The notes beneath the pieces are model-generated. The model did no database searches. It was not told the origin of the DNA and saw only the letters and a program-made list of their open reading frames with translations. Shown here piece by piece: positions 32,052 to 43,118 of a stretch of 64,000 nucleotides of DNA. The DNA lies in the NCBI GenBank assembly GCA_958510875.1, contig OY294067.1:264714180-264778179 (forward strand). The letters are read 5' to 3'. The position numbers were made by a program, and so were the translations under genes. Source of the stretch: Endomychus coccineus. Lineage: Eukaryota; Arthropoda; Insecta; Coleoptera; Endomychidae. The first letter of the stretch is position 1; each line of letters opens with the position of its first letter.

Positions 32052-32471
32052 TTACAATGTGTAATGTCTATCCACCCGTTGCCTTATGTCATTGTACCAT
32101 TTAACTTTTTCGCTATATCTTCTTGGATGGAAATAACGTGTCTTGCACCAGGGCGTTAAATCGGGATCACCTACCCAAAAATCGCGTTCCATTGAAGTCG
32201 TTGGTGGAATACGATAAATGTCACGTGGTTCTTCTTCTTTCCGCATACCTTTGTTCTTCATCATGTGGAATCTTTGGTTACTTTTATAACCATATGCGTC
32301 CAAATGTCGAAGGTAAATATCTAAATCTCTACGTTCCATCACTACTTTTTCGCCTTTGTCCAATTTCTCCTTCATTCGTGCGTTCAAACTAACTGGTTCC
32401 TTATATTCGGAACGCATTGCATAATTGAAGTAATTTTTAGGACCGTAGCGAGTAGCACCAAAAAATTCCAT
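32052..32471 (-). CDS. Small host gene B, paralogue of gene A
   Basis: A 139-residue protein from ATG 32471 (MEFFGATRYGPKN) to TAA-type stop at 32052. It is about half identical to gene A by eye, colinear over its length with one- or two-residue gaps: EYKEPVSLNARM, RDLDIYLRHLDAYGYKSNQR, MRKEEEPRDIYRIPPTTSME, RDFWVGDPDLTPW. The conserved blocks match those compared above with SPMIP11/TEX49, including the IP-T and FW-DP motifs. No signal peptide or membrane segment; strongly basic and aromatic, as for filament- or microtubule-associated proteins. Intact single exon with no stop, so selection has probably kept it. 5' flank similarity to gene A (ATATGACTATATAATGTCAA against ATATGACTGTATAAGTGTCA) supports a tandem DNA duplication with TEs inserted later. 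Confidence 0.72.
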   Translation of the reverse strand: MEFFGATRYGPKNYFNYAMRSEYKEPVSLNARMKEKLDKGEKVVMERRDLDIYLRHLDAYGYKSNQRFHMMKNKGMRKEEEPRDIYRIPPTTSMERDFWVGDPDLTPWCKTRYFHPRRYSEKVKWYNDIRQRVDRHYTL

Positions 32472-32659
32472 ATTGATATGCAGAAATTATAGGAAAGAAT
32501 TTGATGGGATGTGATATGACTATATAATGTCAAGTTTAAACAGCATTCTTTGTTCGAAATAGCAATATAGCAATAGATTCGACTCAAATTGTCATTCAAC
32601 GACACAGAAAAATGTCACCCCTTCACTCGACGTTAGACCCAAGAAAATGAATAATAGTA

Positions 32660-34055
32660 AATCACAATCCGAGACCGGAAACTGTTTATTACAGCTATTA
32701 AATGATGCTCCTTATGAACAGATCACCAGGAATCCATTATCAAAATGCGTTAAGCTAGTCAATAATTAATTTAAATCGTGTACGCTGTAATCTCCTATAA
32801 TTTGAAATGCAAGCTCAAACTTTCAGATCCTAATCTTCCTAAACTGTATTGCCAAGGCCGGATTTAGGGGAGGGCAACCGGGGCTACAGCCCCGGAGTCT
32901 CCACAAAAGAGGGGCCCCCACAATAGACTTCGGAAAAAATAATCTTTCAAATTCCGACTAGGAAAAGTTGTTTATCCTTTGATATTCTTTTTCGCTAATT
33001 CTTGTTTCCGATTATATTTATTAATCTTTGTTGAATACTAAAAGAATTTACTTGGTTTCACAACTCGACTGAAAAAATTTTCCATTTTATTTGGAAAATA
33101 ATTTGGGGCCAGGGGGCTTCCATTCCTTTGTTTCCCCGAGGCCTCCAGATCTCTAAATCTGGTCCTGTATGGCTTACCTAAGATTCATAAACCGGGTAAT
33201 TCCATGAGACCAATCATTTCAAACACTAATTGTCCTACGTATAACATAGCAAAATGGTTAGTGAAGGAATTTAGCAACTTCCAAACCGTACCAAGTTTGT
33301 CTGTGAAAAATTCTTTGGAACTTATTCCAAAATTGAAATATTTCAAACTTGAACCTGGTGATCTCACGTTCCATTTGATGTTGTTTCACTATTTACAAAT
33401 ACTCCAATCCCTGAGTCGATAAATATTTTGAAGAAAAGGCTCTGAAATATTAATATCCCCGATAGAAACTGCTCAGAATACGTGGTACTTATATCTTTAT
33501 GTATGGAGCAAAATTATTTCACTTTTAACAAAAATTACTATAAACAAACAAGCAAATGTGCAAAGGTCAATCCACTCTCTCATGTTTTGGACAATATTTT
33601 TCTGAGCGAACTTGAAGCCTCCTTGAAATCAAAATTGAATCAGTTTCCAAAAGTTTGGTATTATAGATATGTTGACGACATTTTCGCGATTACAAGTAAA
33701 TATTTTGATTCACATGGTTTTTTGAACACACTTAATAATTTGATTCACTGAGATTCATTGTCAAAATAGAAATATATAATCAGCTTACTTTCTTCTATAT
33801 TAACATCATAAAACATGGTAATCCAGGATTTCGACATATACAGAAAACCCACTCAAACAAATATGTATACTCCGGCGGATTCAGCTACACCATTTAGATA
33901 TAAAATAGCTCCGTTTAATAGTCTAGTTATTGAACGTCCCTTTGAGCCAGCAAAATTATAACAACGAAGTTGAGAAACTTGAGCGTATTGCGTTGGAAAA
34001 TGGTTGCCAAAAATATTTGATCAATAATTCCATTTCGAAACAAAAAAGGAAATTG
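32660..34055 (+). pseudogene. Penelope-like RT pseudogene P2, split by a short hAT derivative
   Basis: The plus strand reads LLNDAPYEQITRNPLSKCVK (from about 32690), then is interrupted at 32853-33167, and continues YGLPKIHKPGNSMRPIIS, the PLE RT signature. After that come KWLVKEFSNFQTVPSLSVKN, the FDVVSLFTNTPIPESI block (shifted frame, near 33375), YFTFNKNYYKQTS, a damaged GxPMGSPLSP block (CAKVNPLSHVLDNIFLSELE) and the catalytic YRYVDDIFAI (33660-33690). Degraded DIYRKPTQTN, NSLV and PLSQQNYNNEVEKLERIA segments lead to about 34055. The GIY-YIG domain is missing; a 155-bp tandem array starts at 34066. Multiple frameshifts; not functional. Confidence 0.8.
32853..33167. mobile_element. Short hAT-derived insert in PLE P2
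   Basis: The left end CAAGGCCGGATTTAGGGG and the right end AAATCTGGTCCTG match the inverted ends of the ZMYM1-like hAT at 51374-52742 (CAGGGCCGGGTTTAGGGG / AAATCCGGCCCTG). Internally the GGGGCCCCCAC motif is shared too. The PLE codons for LYG-LPK are split here: CTGTATTGC before, TATGGCTTA after, implying a duplicated target of about 6-8 bp. No coding content. Confidence 0.7.
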
Positions 34056-34065
34056 GAACGTAGCT

Positions 34066-34945
34066 GGCTTTCGGGGGTTTTCAAAGTCGCCGATCGCGAT
34101 TATGATACTCACAATGCTCTACAAATTACCTTGGGGTATCTCCAGGTCTTCGAAGCCCTGCATATCTGCCTCATCTTCTAGAGATTTTTTAATTTTTCTT
34201 CATAGTATGTAACAAATTCTGGCTCTCAGGGGTTTTCAAAGTCGTCGATCACGATTATGATACTCACAATGCTCTAAAAATTACCTGGGGGTATTGCCGG
34301 GTTTCTGTAGCCTTGAGTATCTACGTCATCTTCTAGGAATTTGTTAATGTTTCTTCACAATATGTAACAAATTCTGGCTCTCGGGGGTTTTCAAAGTCGC
34401 CGATCACGATTATGATACTCACAATGCTCCACAAATTATCTGAAGGTGTTTCCGGGTCTCTGGGACCCTGCATATCTACCTCATCTTCTAGGAATTTGTT
34501 AATTTTTCTTCATAGCATGTAACAAATTCTGGCTTTCGGGGGTTTTCAAAGTCAACGATCATCAGGATTATGAAACTCACAATGCTCCATAAATTACCTG
34601 GGGGTGTTTCCGGGTCTCTGGAACCCTGTGTATCCACCTCATCTTCTAGGAATTTGTTAATTTTTCTTCATAATATGTAATTCTGGCTCTCGAGGTTTTT
34701 CAAAGTCGGCGATCACGATTATGACACTCCCGAAGCTCTAAAAATTACCTGGGGGTATTGCCGGGTCTCTGGAGCCTTGAGTGAATACGTCATCTTCTAG
34801 GAATTTCTTAATATTTCTTCATAATATGTAACAAATTCAGGCTCTCGGGGGTTTTCAAAGTCGCCGATCACAATTATGACACTCCCAATGCTCTACAAAT
34901 TACCTGGGAGTGTTTCTAACAAATTCCTAGAAGATGACGTAGATA
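34066..34945. repeat. Tandem array, 155-bp unit, about 5.5 copies
   Basis: GGCTYTCGGGGGTTTTCAAA recurs at 34066, 34221, 34376, 34531, 34685 and 34840, a period of 155 bp (one 154). Each unit also has CGATCACGATTATGATACTC and TCATCTTCTAGGAATTTGTT. At 34917-34945 a piece of the unit appears inverted (AACAAATTCCTAGAAGATGA). The GGGGGTTTTC...GTCGCNGATNACGATT part is similar to the subrepeat in the foldback element at 55602-57414. Confidence 0.85.
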
Positions 34946-35307
34946 TCCGGTCTCCGGGTACCACCAGGTATTGCATATCGTTACCATCATTAGCGACTTT
35001 TATATCACATCTCGAACACTTAACAAGCATTAAAAAATAATTCTTGAAGAAATTCATCGATATCCAGAGCGTCAAGTCTCCCGGATACCTCGGGAAGGTC
35101 CAAGGGGACCTTAGGGAATTTTTTTGATAGAATTATCGTGTTCAGCGACCCCAAAAACCTTCAAGAAACCAATTCGAGTTCGTTTGACGCATTATTTATC
35201 GTGTTATCAATTTTTTTTTATTCACCTCAAAAGTGCACTCTGAAAAATGCATTTTTTGGCTGTAGAAAAGCAATAAATTTTTTCCGCAAAAACATAACCG
35301 GCACAAA
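34946..35307. other. Non-coding; weak foldback-type remnant
   Basis: Contains GTTCAGCGACCCCAAAAACC near 35143, resembling the inverted subrepeat core of the foldback family (CAGCGACCCCGAAAACCCCC at 57195). No gene is recognised. Confidence 0.35.
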
Positions 35308-35544
35308 ATGTCTACATTACTTCCTGAATCGAATGCAGAAACCGCATCTCAAACCATCAGACTGCGCCAGTTTTGGAATGTGGAATGCTTTATTTCCTCG
35401 ACTATTTTTATAGTGGATCTGGTAAGAAACACATCTGGAGAGTGGAGATGCTTTCCCCAATCTGACTTGAACGCAACGTTGCCAGATTATAAAGATGCTC
35501 AGGATTGGTGGACAATAGTACAATCTCAGAAGTTTCCCAAATAA
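35308..35544 (+). CDS. Unrecognised 78-codon ORF, possible terminal exon
   Basis: An open frame from ATG 35308 to TAA 35544, upstream of a poly(A)-type signal (AATAAA near 35629). The protein contains FWNVECFISS, a short hydrophobic patch TIFIVDLV, and a tryptophan-rich end (GEWRCFPQ, DAQDWWTIVQSQKFP). A pyrimidine stretch and TTGGCTGTAG at 35256-35265 could be a splice acceptor. I do not recognise a family. The aromatic content is unusual for chance AT-rich DNA but this is weak evidence. Confidence 0.2.
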   Translation: MSTLLPESNAETASQTIRLRQFWNVECFISSTIFIVDLVRNTSGEWRCFPQSDLNATLPDYKDAQDWWTIVQSQKFPK

Positions 35545-36499
35545 TCAATCGTTTATGTTCTACATATTGAAAATATCATATTTCCAAATGTACATATAGC
35601 TCGATTATCTTCATTCAATGAAATTATCAATAAAATATTTGATTTAATCATTATATTAATAGTTACACTATCTGAAGTGCAGAAAAGGATTTACTTTGAG
35701 AATGGGCCTGTTACCAGATAATAATTAAAACGCCGTCACATTATATTATGTAGTATGAGCTTTACTCGAAGTGATTTTTCTAATAATGTCATCCCATAAC
35801 CCAGCGCTTAAGCTTGAATACTGAGCGATAAATTATTGAAACGGCATCAAACCCTATGACCAAACATATTCTCACCATGAAAACCATGACGTTTAATTAA
35901 AGTTTATTGAAGCATAACGGCATGAAGGGATATCAGTTTGGATTGAATCGAATGCATTTCTAACATACTGATCAAAATCTATACAACAAAATTATAGAGA
36001 GAATCATTAATTAAATGACCTTTCCACTACATAAAACTTCTTACATTTCTTACATGTTACGTGTAGAATTTTAAATTAAACTAATAGACACTCTACCATT
36101 AACTACACTGTAATGAAATTGCAAAAATACCATCGGTAGATAGCGCAAGTAGTGAGCACATGGGCAATAAAATATTGTACCGCCCTACCTTTTAAACTGT
36201 GAATACTGAATACCATTCTCGTAATACCTACCGTGTCGTAACGTAATCTAACAAGCAACTGTGAAATATTTTATCCATATGCAATGTAATAAACTTCAAC
36301 ATTGAGGTGTAACGTCCCATTACATGAAACATGAATGATTTTTGTAAAGCAACATGTATACATTTTTGGCTCAATTTTCGTTTAGCTGAAATTAATTATG
36401 TAAGAAATATTTGTTTATTTAGTATTTGGAAACCTTTTCAAACAGAAAGTCACGAGAAAAGTTTTCTGCGGAAATGCATAATTTTCATTTTTCCGATTT
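35545..36499. other. No recognisable gene
   Basis: AT-rich spacer, nothing supported. Confidence 0.45.
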
Positions 36500-37605
36500 T
36501 AGAATAGCTGAAACCATCTATGAAAATACGCTTCTGTCTTACATTCTGGACTTTTTCTAAATATGAACTTGCAAAAAACTTGTTGCGGAAATATATCGTT
36601 TTTATTTATTGATTAAATATTGTAGAATTTACAATGATTACAACTGTATTCGGCAATTGGATCTCGTAAACTGGCGCTTACAAAAACGTTTGACAGGTTT
36701 TCACATGTCATTAAGATAGTAGCTCTCTTATTGTTAGTATAGGCGTAGTAAAACAGATAGTGCGGAGTAGTGGTAATTGTTTGATTATCCCTAGCCCTTA
36801 TTTATACACATGCGCAGGAAAGTTCAAGCGGCAACGTTATCGCAGGTTAGTTTGTTGAATTTTTATATATTTTTGGGAACATTAGGCTAGGTTAGTACTC
36901 GTAGGTTATTTGAAGGTAGGGTTTTGTAATCGTTAGATATTCCTGGCCCTTATACACATGCGCAGGAAAGTCCAGGCGGCTACGTTATCGCAGGTTAGGT
37001 TGTTACATTTTCATATAATTTTTGGAAACACTAGATTAGGCTAATACTGATAGGTAATTTGAAGGTACGTTTTTGTAATTGTTCGATCATCCCTGGCCCT
37101 TATACACATGCGCAAGAAAGTCCAAGCAGCAACGTTAAAGCAGGTTTGTTTGTTAAATTTTTATATATTTTTGGGGAACACTAGCTTAGATCCAATTGTT
37201 GAACTATTAAATTCCATTAGAATAGAGTACGGTGATTTTAGAGTTCGACTCAAAAGAGATATTTTCGCTAGACAAAATAAGTATTGTAAAAATTTTGTTT
37301 ATTTGCTTAATAGGGGTATGTTAGTTCTTTTTAACGTTTACATTTTACATTATAGTTTTTAATTTAGAAATTTAGATTAGTTTGAGTTAGTTTAGGATGT
37401 GTTTCCGTCAACTCATTTTTCTATGGGTATATTCAGAATAGTAATTAGAATATAAAGTAAATTAAAATTTCATTTTATCAAAAAATGAAAATGACGTATT
37501 TCCGCAAGAAGCTTTTTGCGTGTTTATGTTTGGAAAAGTGTCTAGAATGTAAAGCAGAAACATGTTTTCATGTAACTTGTTTCAGTTAAATTTGCAAGAG
37601 AAATT
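36500..37605. mobile_element. Inverted-repeat element with a ~150-bp tandem core
   Basis: An arm of about 100 bp at 36515-36612 (GTCTTACATTCTGGACTTTT ... TTGTTGCGGAAATATATCG) returns inverted at 37483-37580 (CAAGAAGCTTTTTGCG ... GTGTCTAGAATGTAAAGCAG). Between them, three tandem copies start near 36783, 36936 and 37083 (landmarks CCCTTATACACATGCGCAGG, AACGTTATCGCAGGTTAG, TTATATATTTTTGG). A TIR element whose core is a minisatellite is unusual. No transposase frame. Confidence 0.65.
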
Positions 37606-38090
37606 TCTACATGCGTCTTTATAATGTTAAAAGTATATTTTAGGTAGATTGTCAATAGTACTACATTTCCAATAACTGACAAATCTTTTTCTATTAGCTC
37701 GTAAATCTAACATCTGGTTTGAAAGTGGATACTTGAACCTAATGTTCTCGTTTCTAGTCGTTCATAGACTTTGTTGACATGAACTCGCATTTATTAAGAG
37801 TAATGCTTAACAGTGGATTCTTGATATATTATACTTATAACATTGATGTGTTACAATTTCGATTTTTCGTGTTTCTGTTCGTTTCGGCGACGTGGGCATT
37901 TCAATTGTGATTGGTGCGATAAGGACGCTTTGTTATAATTACAATTAGTTTTAATTAATCCAGTTTTAGACAAATTCAATTCAGACAAGTTAGACAAATT
38001 CGTATATTTATTAATAAATATAATTTGTTTATAACAAATTAGCAGGTTTATATTCGACGATATTGACGACAAAATCGAACTTGGAAGGCC
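37590..38090 (+). repeat. PLE P1-type 3' region, second copy
   Basis: About 500 bp matching the reverse complement of 21590-22110, for example GTCAACAAAGTC, CCCACGTCGCC (as GGCGACGTGGGCATTT at 37885) and the TTAATCCAGTTTTAGAC block. The similarity ends where the hammerhead-like motif would begin, so this copy lacks it. Confidence 0.65.
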
Positions 38091-38309
38091 AAAATTATTC
38101 TAAAACGGTCCCAAACTCGTAGTTTTGGTCGAATTCGTCTATTTGTTAATAAATAAATTGTTTAAAGAAATGAAGTTAATTCAACTACTTGTTTAACTAT
38201 TTTCATATGTTCACTGTCTTTCCCCGATAATTTTTTATTTAATCTCCTAAATACGCTAATTAAATTATTAATTTATTGCTTATAAACACTGCAAAATTTT
38301 TGCGCAACT

Positions 38310-38440
38310 TTAGACGAGGTAGACTTTGTTCCTGTCAAAATTCCGAAGAGAATGCACTTTGTCCCATCAAAATCGGCTCATTTCACAATTATTTCGAGAT
38401 TTGGCCTATTTTTATACCCATTTGACGACTGCACTATTTA
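38310..38440. repeat. Terminal fragment related to the foldback element
   Basis: GAATGCACTTTGTCCCATCA, then AAATCGGCTC, GGCCTATTTTTATACCCATT and TGACGACTGCACTA parallel the end of the foldback element at 57335-57414 (GAATGCACTTTGTTTCATCA ... TACCTATTTGACTCGACTA). Only one end is present. Confidence 0.55.
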
Positions 38441-39350
38441 TTAGAAATAGTGATTTTCCTAAATGCTTATAACCTACAAGCTACAAGACTAACATGTGCA
38501 TTTATAACTTTAAATAATAGTAAAATCGATAAAAATAGCGTCAGTGACTACAATTTACAATTTACGCAAACTGTCTATGTTTACGTTAGAAACATAGCAT
38601 ATTGAGAGTGAATGGCCTGAAACTATCAAAGTCAAGTTCAGATAACTGCCATTCGTTTTATTAGATGTCCTATTATAGGAATTGAGACGTTAGCGAGTTC
38701 ACGATTAATATTAAACTGTCATTAATTGACATTTCGTATTATTTAAAATGCTCTACACGTACTTGATTCAAATTAGCGAAGTCCATTTCATTAATTAGTA
38801 AAAACAGTGTTCACTTTACTTTACAGCCCCATGTAAGCATCCATTAATTATAGTGTCTCGCGAAGGTCACAAGCGGGGAATATGCATCGGGATAATAAAA
38901 GTGTCTGTAAAACGTAGATGACTGTTCTACACTTCCAGTGACTTCTAATTATATACTTAAAGTTCACTTCACGTGACCTATTTATTTATTTCAGGACGTT
39001 GAAAGTTTTTACAGTAGCTCTAACTCCTCCGTTAGAATGTTTGTATATTGGTTACAAGGCAGAAGGGTTCAGTGGTATGGTGAATTTGGATATTATTGTT
39101 CCAGAGATCAGCAAATTTACTTAGCCTTCACATTTTATATTCACAGCCTGCTGGTGAATGTTAAAAGTTATTGCATCTTTGTTAGAACTGACTCAGAACT
39201 CTTATATTAATGTAAAAACAGTCTTTTATGAAAAAGAAGAACTGTTTAAGAGATGAATGGAATGTGAAGTGGTTTTTACGATTTCCCCTTATGAGCAAAC
39301 AGATGATTCAACCGAATATCATTTATTGAAAAACGAATATCTCCGTAAAA
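38441..39350. other. No recognisable gene
   Basis: AT-rich spacer. No domain-bearing frame and no repeat structure seen. Confidence 0.45.
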
Positions 39351-40051
39351 GGACGCCGAACGTTCTGGTCGTCCAATTGAGGCTACGACGCTAGTAATCG
39401 TCGATAAAATTGATGGTATGATATTGGACGATCGGCGAGTTAAAGTGCACTAGATTGCTGAGGCTATGGGCATCTCAAGCGAACTTGTACGGAACATTTT
39501 GCATAAATTTTTGAATAAGAGTCAGCTGTCTGCCAGATGAGTGCCGCATTTGCCCTCTGTTGAATATATGTGCGACCATGGGACAACTTCAAAGAAGTGT
39601 TCAGCGATGTTCAAGCACGATAAGAAGGACCTTTTGTACCATTTCGTAACCATGGACGAAACATGGATCAATCACAATACACCAGAGACCAAAAACACCC
39701 GAAACATTGAACTTGTCCTGGCGAATCGAAGCCGACAAAGGCCAAAGTGGGTTTGTCATGGCAAAACAATCACCGTTGCTTATTCTGCCAGAGCTGCTGG
39801 ATCGATTCGAAGTCGATTTGAAGCGAAAGCGGTCGCATTTGGTATGAAAAAAGTGCTCTTCCACCAGGACAAAGCACCGGCGCACAGATCCGCAGTCCCA
39901 ATGGCATCAAAATTGCATAAATTGCGCTACGAATTAGTTCGTCATCCACAATATTCTCTAGATTTGGCCTGCTGCGATTATTATCTATTTCCAAACTTGA
40001 AGAAATTGGTCGGCGGAAAGAGATTTGGCTCAAACGATGAGGTCATCGCTT
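39351..40051 (+). pseudogene. mariner copy M4, both ends truncated
   Basis: Starts inside the helix-turn-helix region (DAERSGRPIEATT in a shifted reading at 39352) and continues through ILDDRRVKVH, a stop, and MGISSELVRNILHKF. Then comes a frame open from 39541 with SVEYMCDHGTTSKKC, the first catalytic site TMDETWINHNTPE, the second HQDKAPAHRS and the third LDLACCDYYLFPNLKK, ending at GSNDEVIA. The three aspartates are all present, with one extra residue (35 rather than 34) between the last two. Terminal repeats are gone. At 40052 it abuts a minus-strand PLE fragment. Confidence 0.85.
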
Positions 40052-40260
40052 GTCCTCGTATTACTATATACCAGAGAATCTTTGATTTCTTTCTGATACT
40101 TATCTGTTGGGTCTAATCTTAACTTTTCGTAATTACTGGTATTTAAAAATTCAACAGTTTTATCGATATAGTCATTTCTGTTGATAGCAATAACTAAATT
40201 TCCTTCATCTGCAGGTGTAAAAATGGTATCGTTAATAATTGATTTTTGTTTGATAGTCCT
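40040..40260 (-). pseudogene. Penelope-like fragment P3
   Basis: The minus strand reads IINDTIFTPADEGNLVIAIN, then RNDYIDKTVEFLNTSNYEKL, then DPTDKYQKEIKDSLV. PLE proteins have an ADKGNxVVI motif followed by YxxKxxxFL at the N-terminal side of the RT; here the pattern is clear. It is cut by the mariner M4 edge on one side and meets an inverted PLE end on the other. Confidence 0.65.
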
Positions 40261-40300
40261 TTGAAGAAGCAGCCACGGTGTTAGCGAAACATTTAATAGT
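40259..40300 (+). ncRNA. Hammerhead-like motif in inverted tail of PLE P3
   Basis: TTGAAGAAGCAGCCACGGTG followed by TTAGCGAAACATTTAATAG has the CTGANGA / stem / GAAAC arrangement with the first base changed. It lies on the plus strand at the 5' edge of a minus-strand PLE fragment, the same layout as at 23610-23646. Confidence 0.4.
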
Positions 40301-41084
40301 AAAAATCAAACTTTTAATACCTAGTTATTTTATTATGTTTTGAATGGATTTTCATTACGTAATGCCTGATTCTGTTCAATCAATGCGATTATTATATACA
40401 AAATGTACCTCACCTGAACAATTGAATGTAGTTACCCCAATTATTGGATAAAATTATGTTACGTAAGGCATCATCTAGGAAAAGTCCATTGTTTATTTAA
40501 GCACATTAGCTAGAAATTACTGTTTCATTTTTTACTAATTTGCATAAATATCCCCGTATATAATTGTCACATAGTGAGCTAAGATTAGATTAGATTGGAA
40601 TTAAACTTCCATCGATTTTTCTCGTAGACAGAAAGGGAGAGATGGGGAACTGCGTTTTTGAACAATTCAACCCAAGAGAGAATAATGGAAGGTCATTGAG
40701 ATTGATATAATGATGTAACTAATTATAATGAATTAATTTTGACATATAAAATACTTCTGTTATAATAGTTATTTTATTACCAAAATGGAATGCAATTACC
40801 TTATAACCAAGATTTTACGTAAGGCATGTCGAGTGATAAATGAATCAATCTGAGCAATGTGAAGTACGTAGCCTTGCGATGTTTCTCAATACATGAATAT
40901 AATAAATAATTCGATGCACCATTTTCATGATGCTATTCGAAGATAACTTTCTAACGAATACCCAACTCAAGTTTCTCATAGTAATCCTGATTCGGTAAGG
41001 TCAGTACCAAAATAACCACTAATACTATTATACTACGTAATTGAGTCCTGGGTTTCAATATAATTCTCAGAATATTCTTAAAAA
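40301..41084. other. No recognisable gene
   Basis: AT-rich spacer, nothing supported. Confidence 0.45.
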
Positions 41085-41279
41085 AGAGAGTGTTAAATTT
41101 AGCGCCATTACAATATTTGCATTCTATATCAACAAAGTTAGGTTAGTAGGTTAGGTGACATTGGGTTAGAGGCAAAAAGGGTACAATAAACAATCATTTT
41201 TGGTTATTATGAGAGTGTTAAGATTAGCGCGATTACAATATTTGTATTCTATATCATCAAAGTTAGGTTAGGTCACGTT

Positions 41280-43118
41280 CAGTGGCGGCTCGTGAATTTT
41301 TGAGAGAGGAGGCTGGACATAAAACGTTTTTGTAAAAATATACGCTATTCACAGCCTTTTAACCTTTGCACACCGACGGTACCAGCTACTTCAGTGACAA
41401 AATTAATTGTTACCCAGCAAGAACCAACGTGGAGGTATAGAGTTTCTCTTGCTAAAAAATTTTTTTGTTCGTTTTTAGTCTTTTATTTTTTTTTGGATTT
41501 TTAATACTTTCTTCTTTTTTTTGGAATTTTTCATATTTTGTTTTTTTTTATTAATTTTATTAATTTTTTTATATTAACGGAATTCTACGGTCTTAAGTTT
41601 GCGAAAAATGATCAATAATATTATCAAAAAATGTATCATTTTGTTTTAATAGATATTAAACTAACATTGTATAAACGATTTTGGCCCATTTTATTTGGCA
41701 TGTAAGTTTTAATTCGTTTGAGAGTAGAAAATGATCTCTCCACCGATGCCGACGTGACAGAAATGGTGACTGTCAAACAAAGTAGTTTATAAAACTGAGG
41801 TAAAACTTGTTGCAAATCATTGTCTATCATATATTTTATCATATCGGCGTGACTGTCATACTGGCCTAAAATATCTTTATCCGAGTATATAACGCATAAT
41901 TCATTGTGCCGTGCTATTTTATCAAAAAATTTATATTTTATAACTAAGTTATCTTAAAGTGTATTGGGGAACTCTTTTGAAAAAGATTCGAAAAATCTTC
42001 TATTCGTCAAGTCAAAAAACTTCAATTCATGTAAATCGGAAAATCGAATCTCAATTTGACCTTTAATAGTATCTAAAATTTCATAAAAAAGTTGTTTATA
42101 ATGTAGTTTCTTGTCTACCAAATTATATGTTTTCCTCCTTTCCGCGGGAGGAGCCTCATCAGTTGAAAAATAAAAGTATTAAAATGAAGTTCTGTATTAC
42201 GGAAACTTGAAATTTTTCCAATGAGATGTTTCAAACGATCTCTTGAATAAATCATATCAGTGAATTTATGTTGTAAAATTTGAAAAATAAGATCAGTTTG
42301 TTCAAATATTAATTTAAAATTATCAAGAAAAAACAGAAATTCTTCATTTTCTAAATAAGATTTCAAACCAACAGCAGCATTTAATGAAACCTGATCTGTT
42401 GAAAAGTCATCACTGTTTAATACAAAATCAAATGTTTGAATTAATTTGTCTTTATTTTTATGGATGGTAAATACTGCACGTGATGTAAAATTCCATCGAG
42501 TTGGAGCATTACAACTTCGTCTTGTCAATACTACTATTAGTATTAACAATGATCGATTTTGATAGTTACCTGACATTACTAATCCTTTCAAATCCGGTAA
42601 AGGCCGTTTATTTAAAAGAAACACTTTTATCATAATATGTTAATTCTCTCTAAATGGATTTTCTTAAAGGCAGCAACTAACTCACTAACACTCATTTTAA
42701 ATTTACAACAGACAACAATCTAACCTTACTTCGCGTGGCATGACAACACATAAACAAGCACTGACTGACCTACTCAACAGTCGGCAGAACGCACGTCTCG
42801 TATTTCATAGATTGCCATCGGCTGCCGCTGGCTAGCCTCCAGAGGGTGTTGCCATTTTCGCTGATTTACCCAGTTGGCGTTCGGACTGGTCAGAAAAACG
42901 GCAACTGCGTTGAACAACACATGCTCAGCATTTGAGATATATAGAGAGTCTAGCCTCAGGGCACTGTTGCCAGATCAAAAATAACTACTGAGAACGGGGA
43001 ATTAATTGTAAAACTTTAAAAATTATCAGAGAAACAGGAAATAAAATGGAGAATGATCATTAAGATAAATTGGTGAGGAGGCTGAGCCTCCTTAGCCTCC
43101 TTCGAGGAGCCGCCACTG
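41280..43118 (-). mobile_element. hAT element with perfect 8-bp target duplication
   Basis: Ends CAGTGGCGGCTCGTGAA and, inverted, GGAGCCGCCACTG. GTCACGTT occurs immediately on both sides (41272-41279 and 43119-43126). The 8-bp duplication and CAG...CTG ends are classic hAT. Size 1839 bp, with a broken transposase on the minus strand; the N-terminal part is mostly missing. AT-rich homopolymer runs fill 41455-41580. Confidence 0.9.
41636..42633 (-). pseudogene. hAT transposase remnant (C-terminal half)
   Basis: Minus-strand frame 42633-42115 includes RSCNAPTRWNFTSRAVFTIH, a hAT motif around the WxS/T-R region, then SLNAAVGLKSYLENEEFLFF and EQTDLIFQILQHK. After stops, the frame 41842-41636 gives the hAT C-terminal dimerisation domain (FYKLLCLTVTISVTSASVER followed by SFSTLKRIKTYMPNKMGQNR). 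The RSFSxLKxIKxxxRxxMxxxRL pattern is diagnostic. The DDE aspartates and BED finger are not visible. Not functional. Confidence 0.75.

Noticed and set aside
34066..34945. Second possible CRISPR-like or structured array
   Set aside because: It is a plain 155-bp satellite; similarity covers the whole unit, not alternating repeat and spacer.
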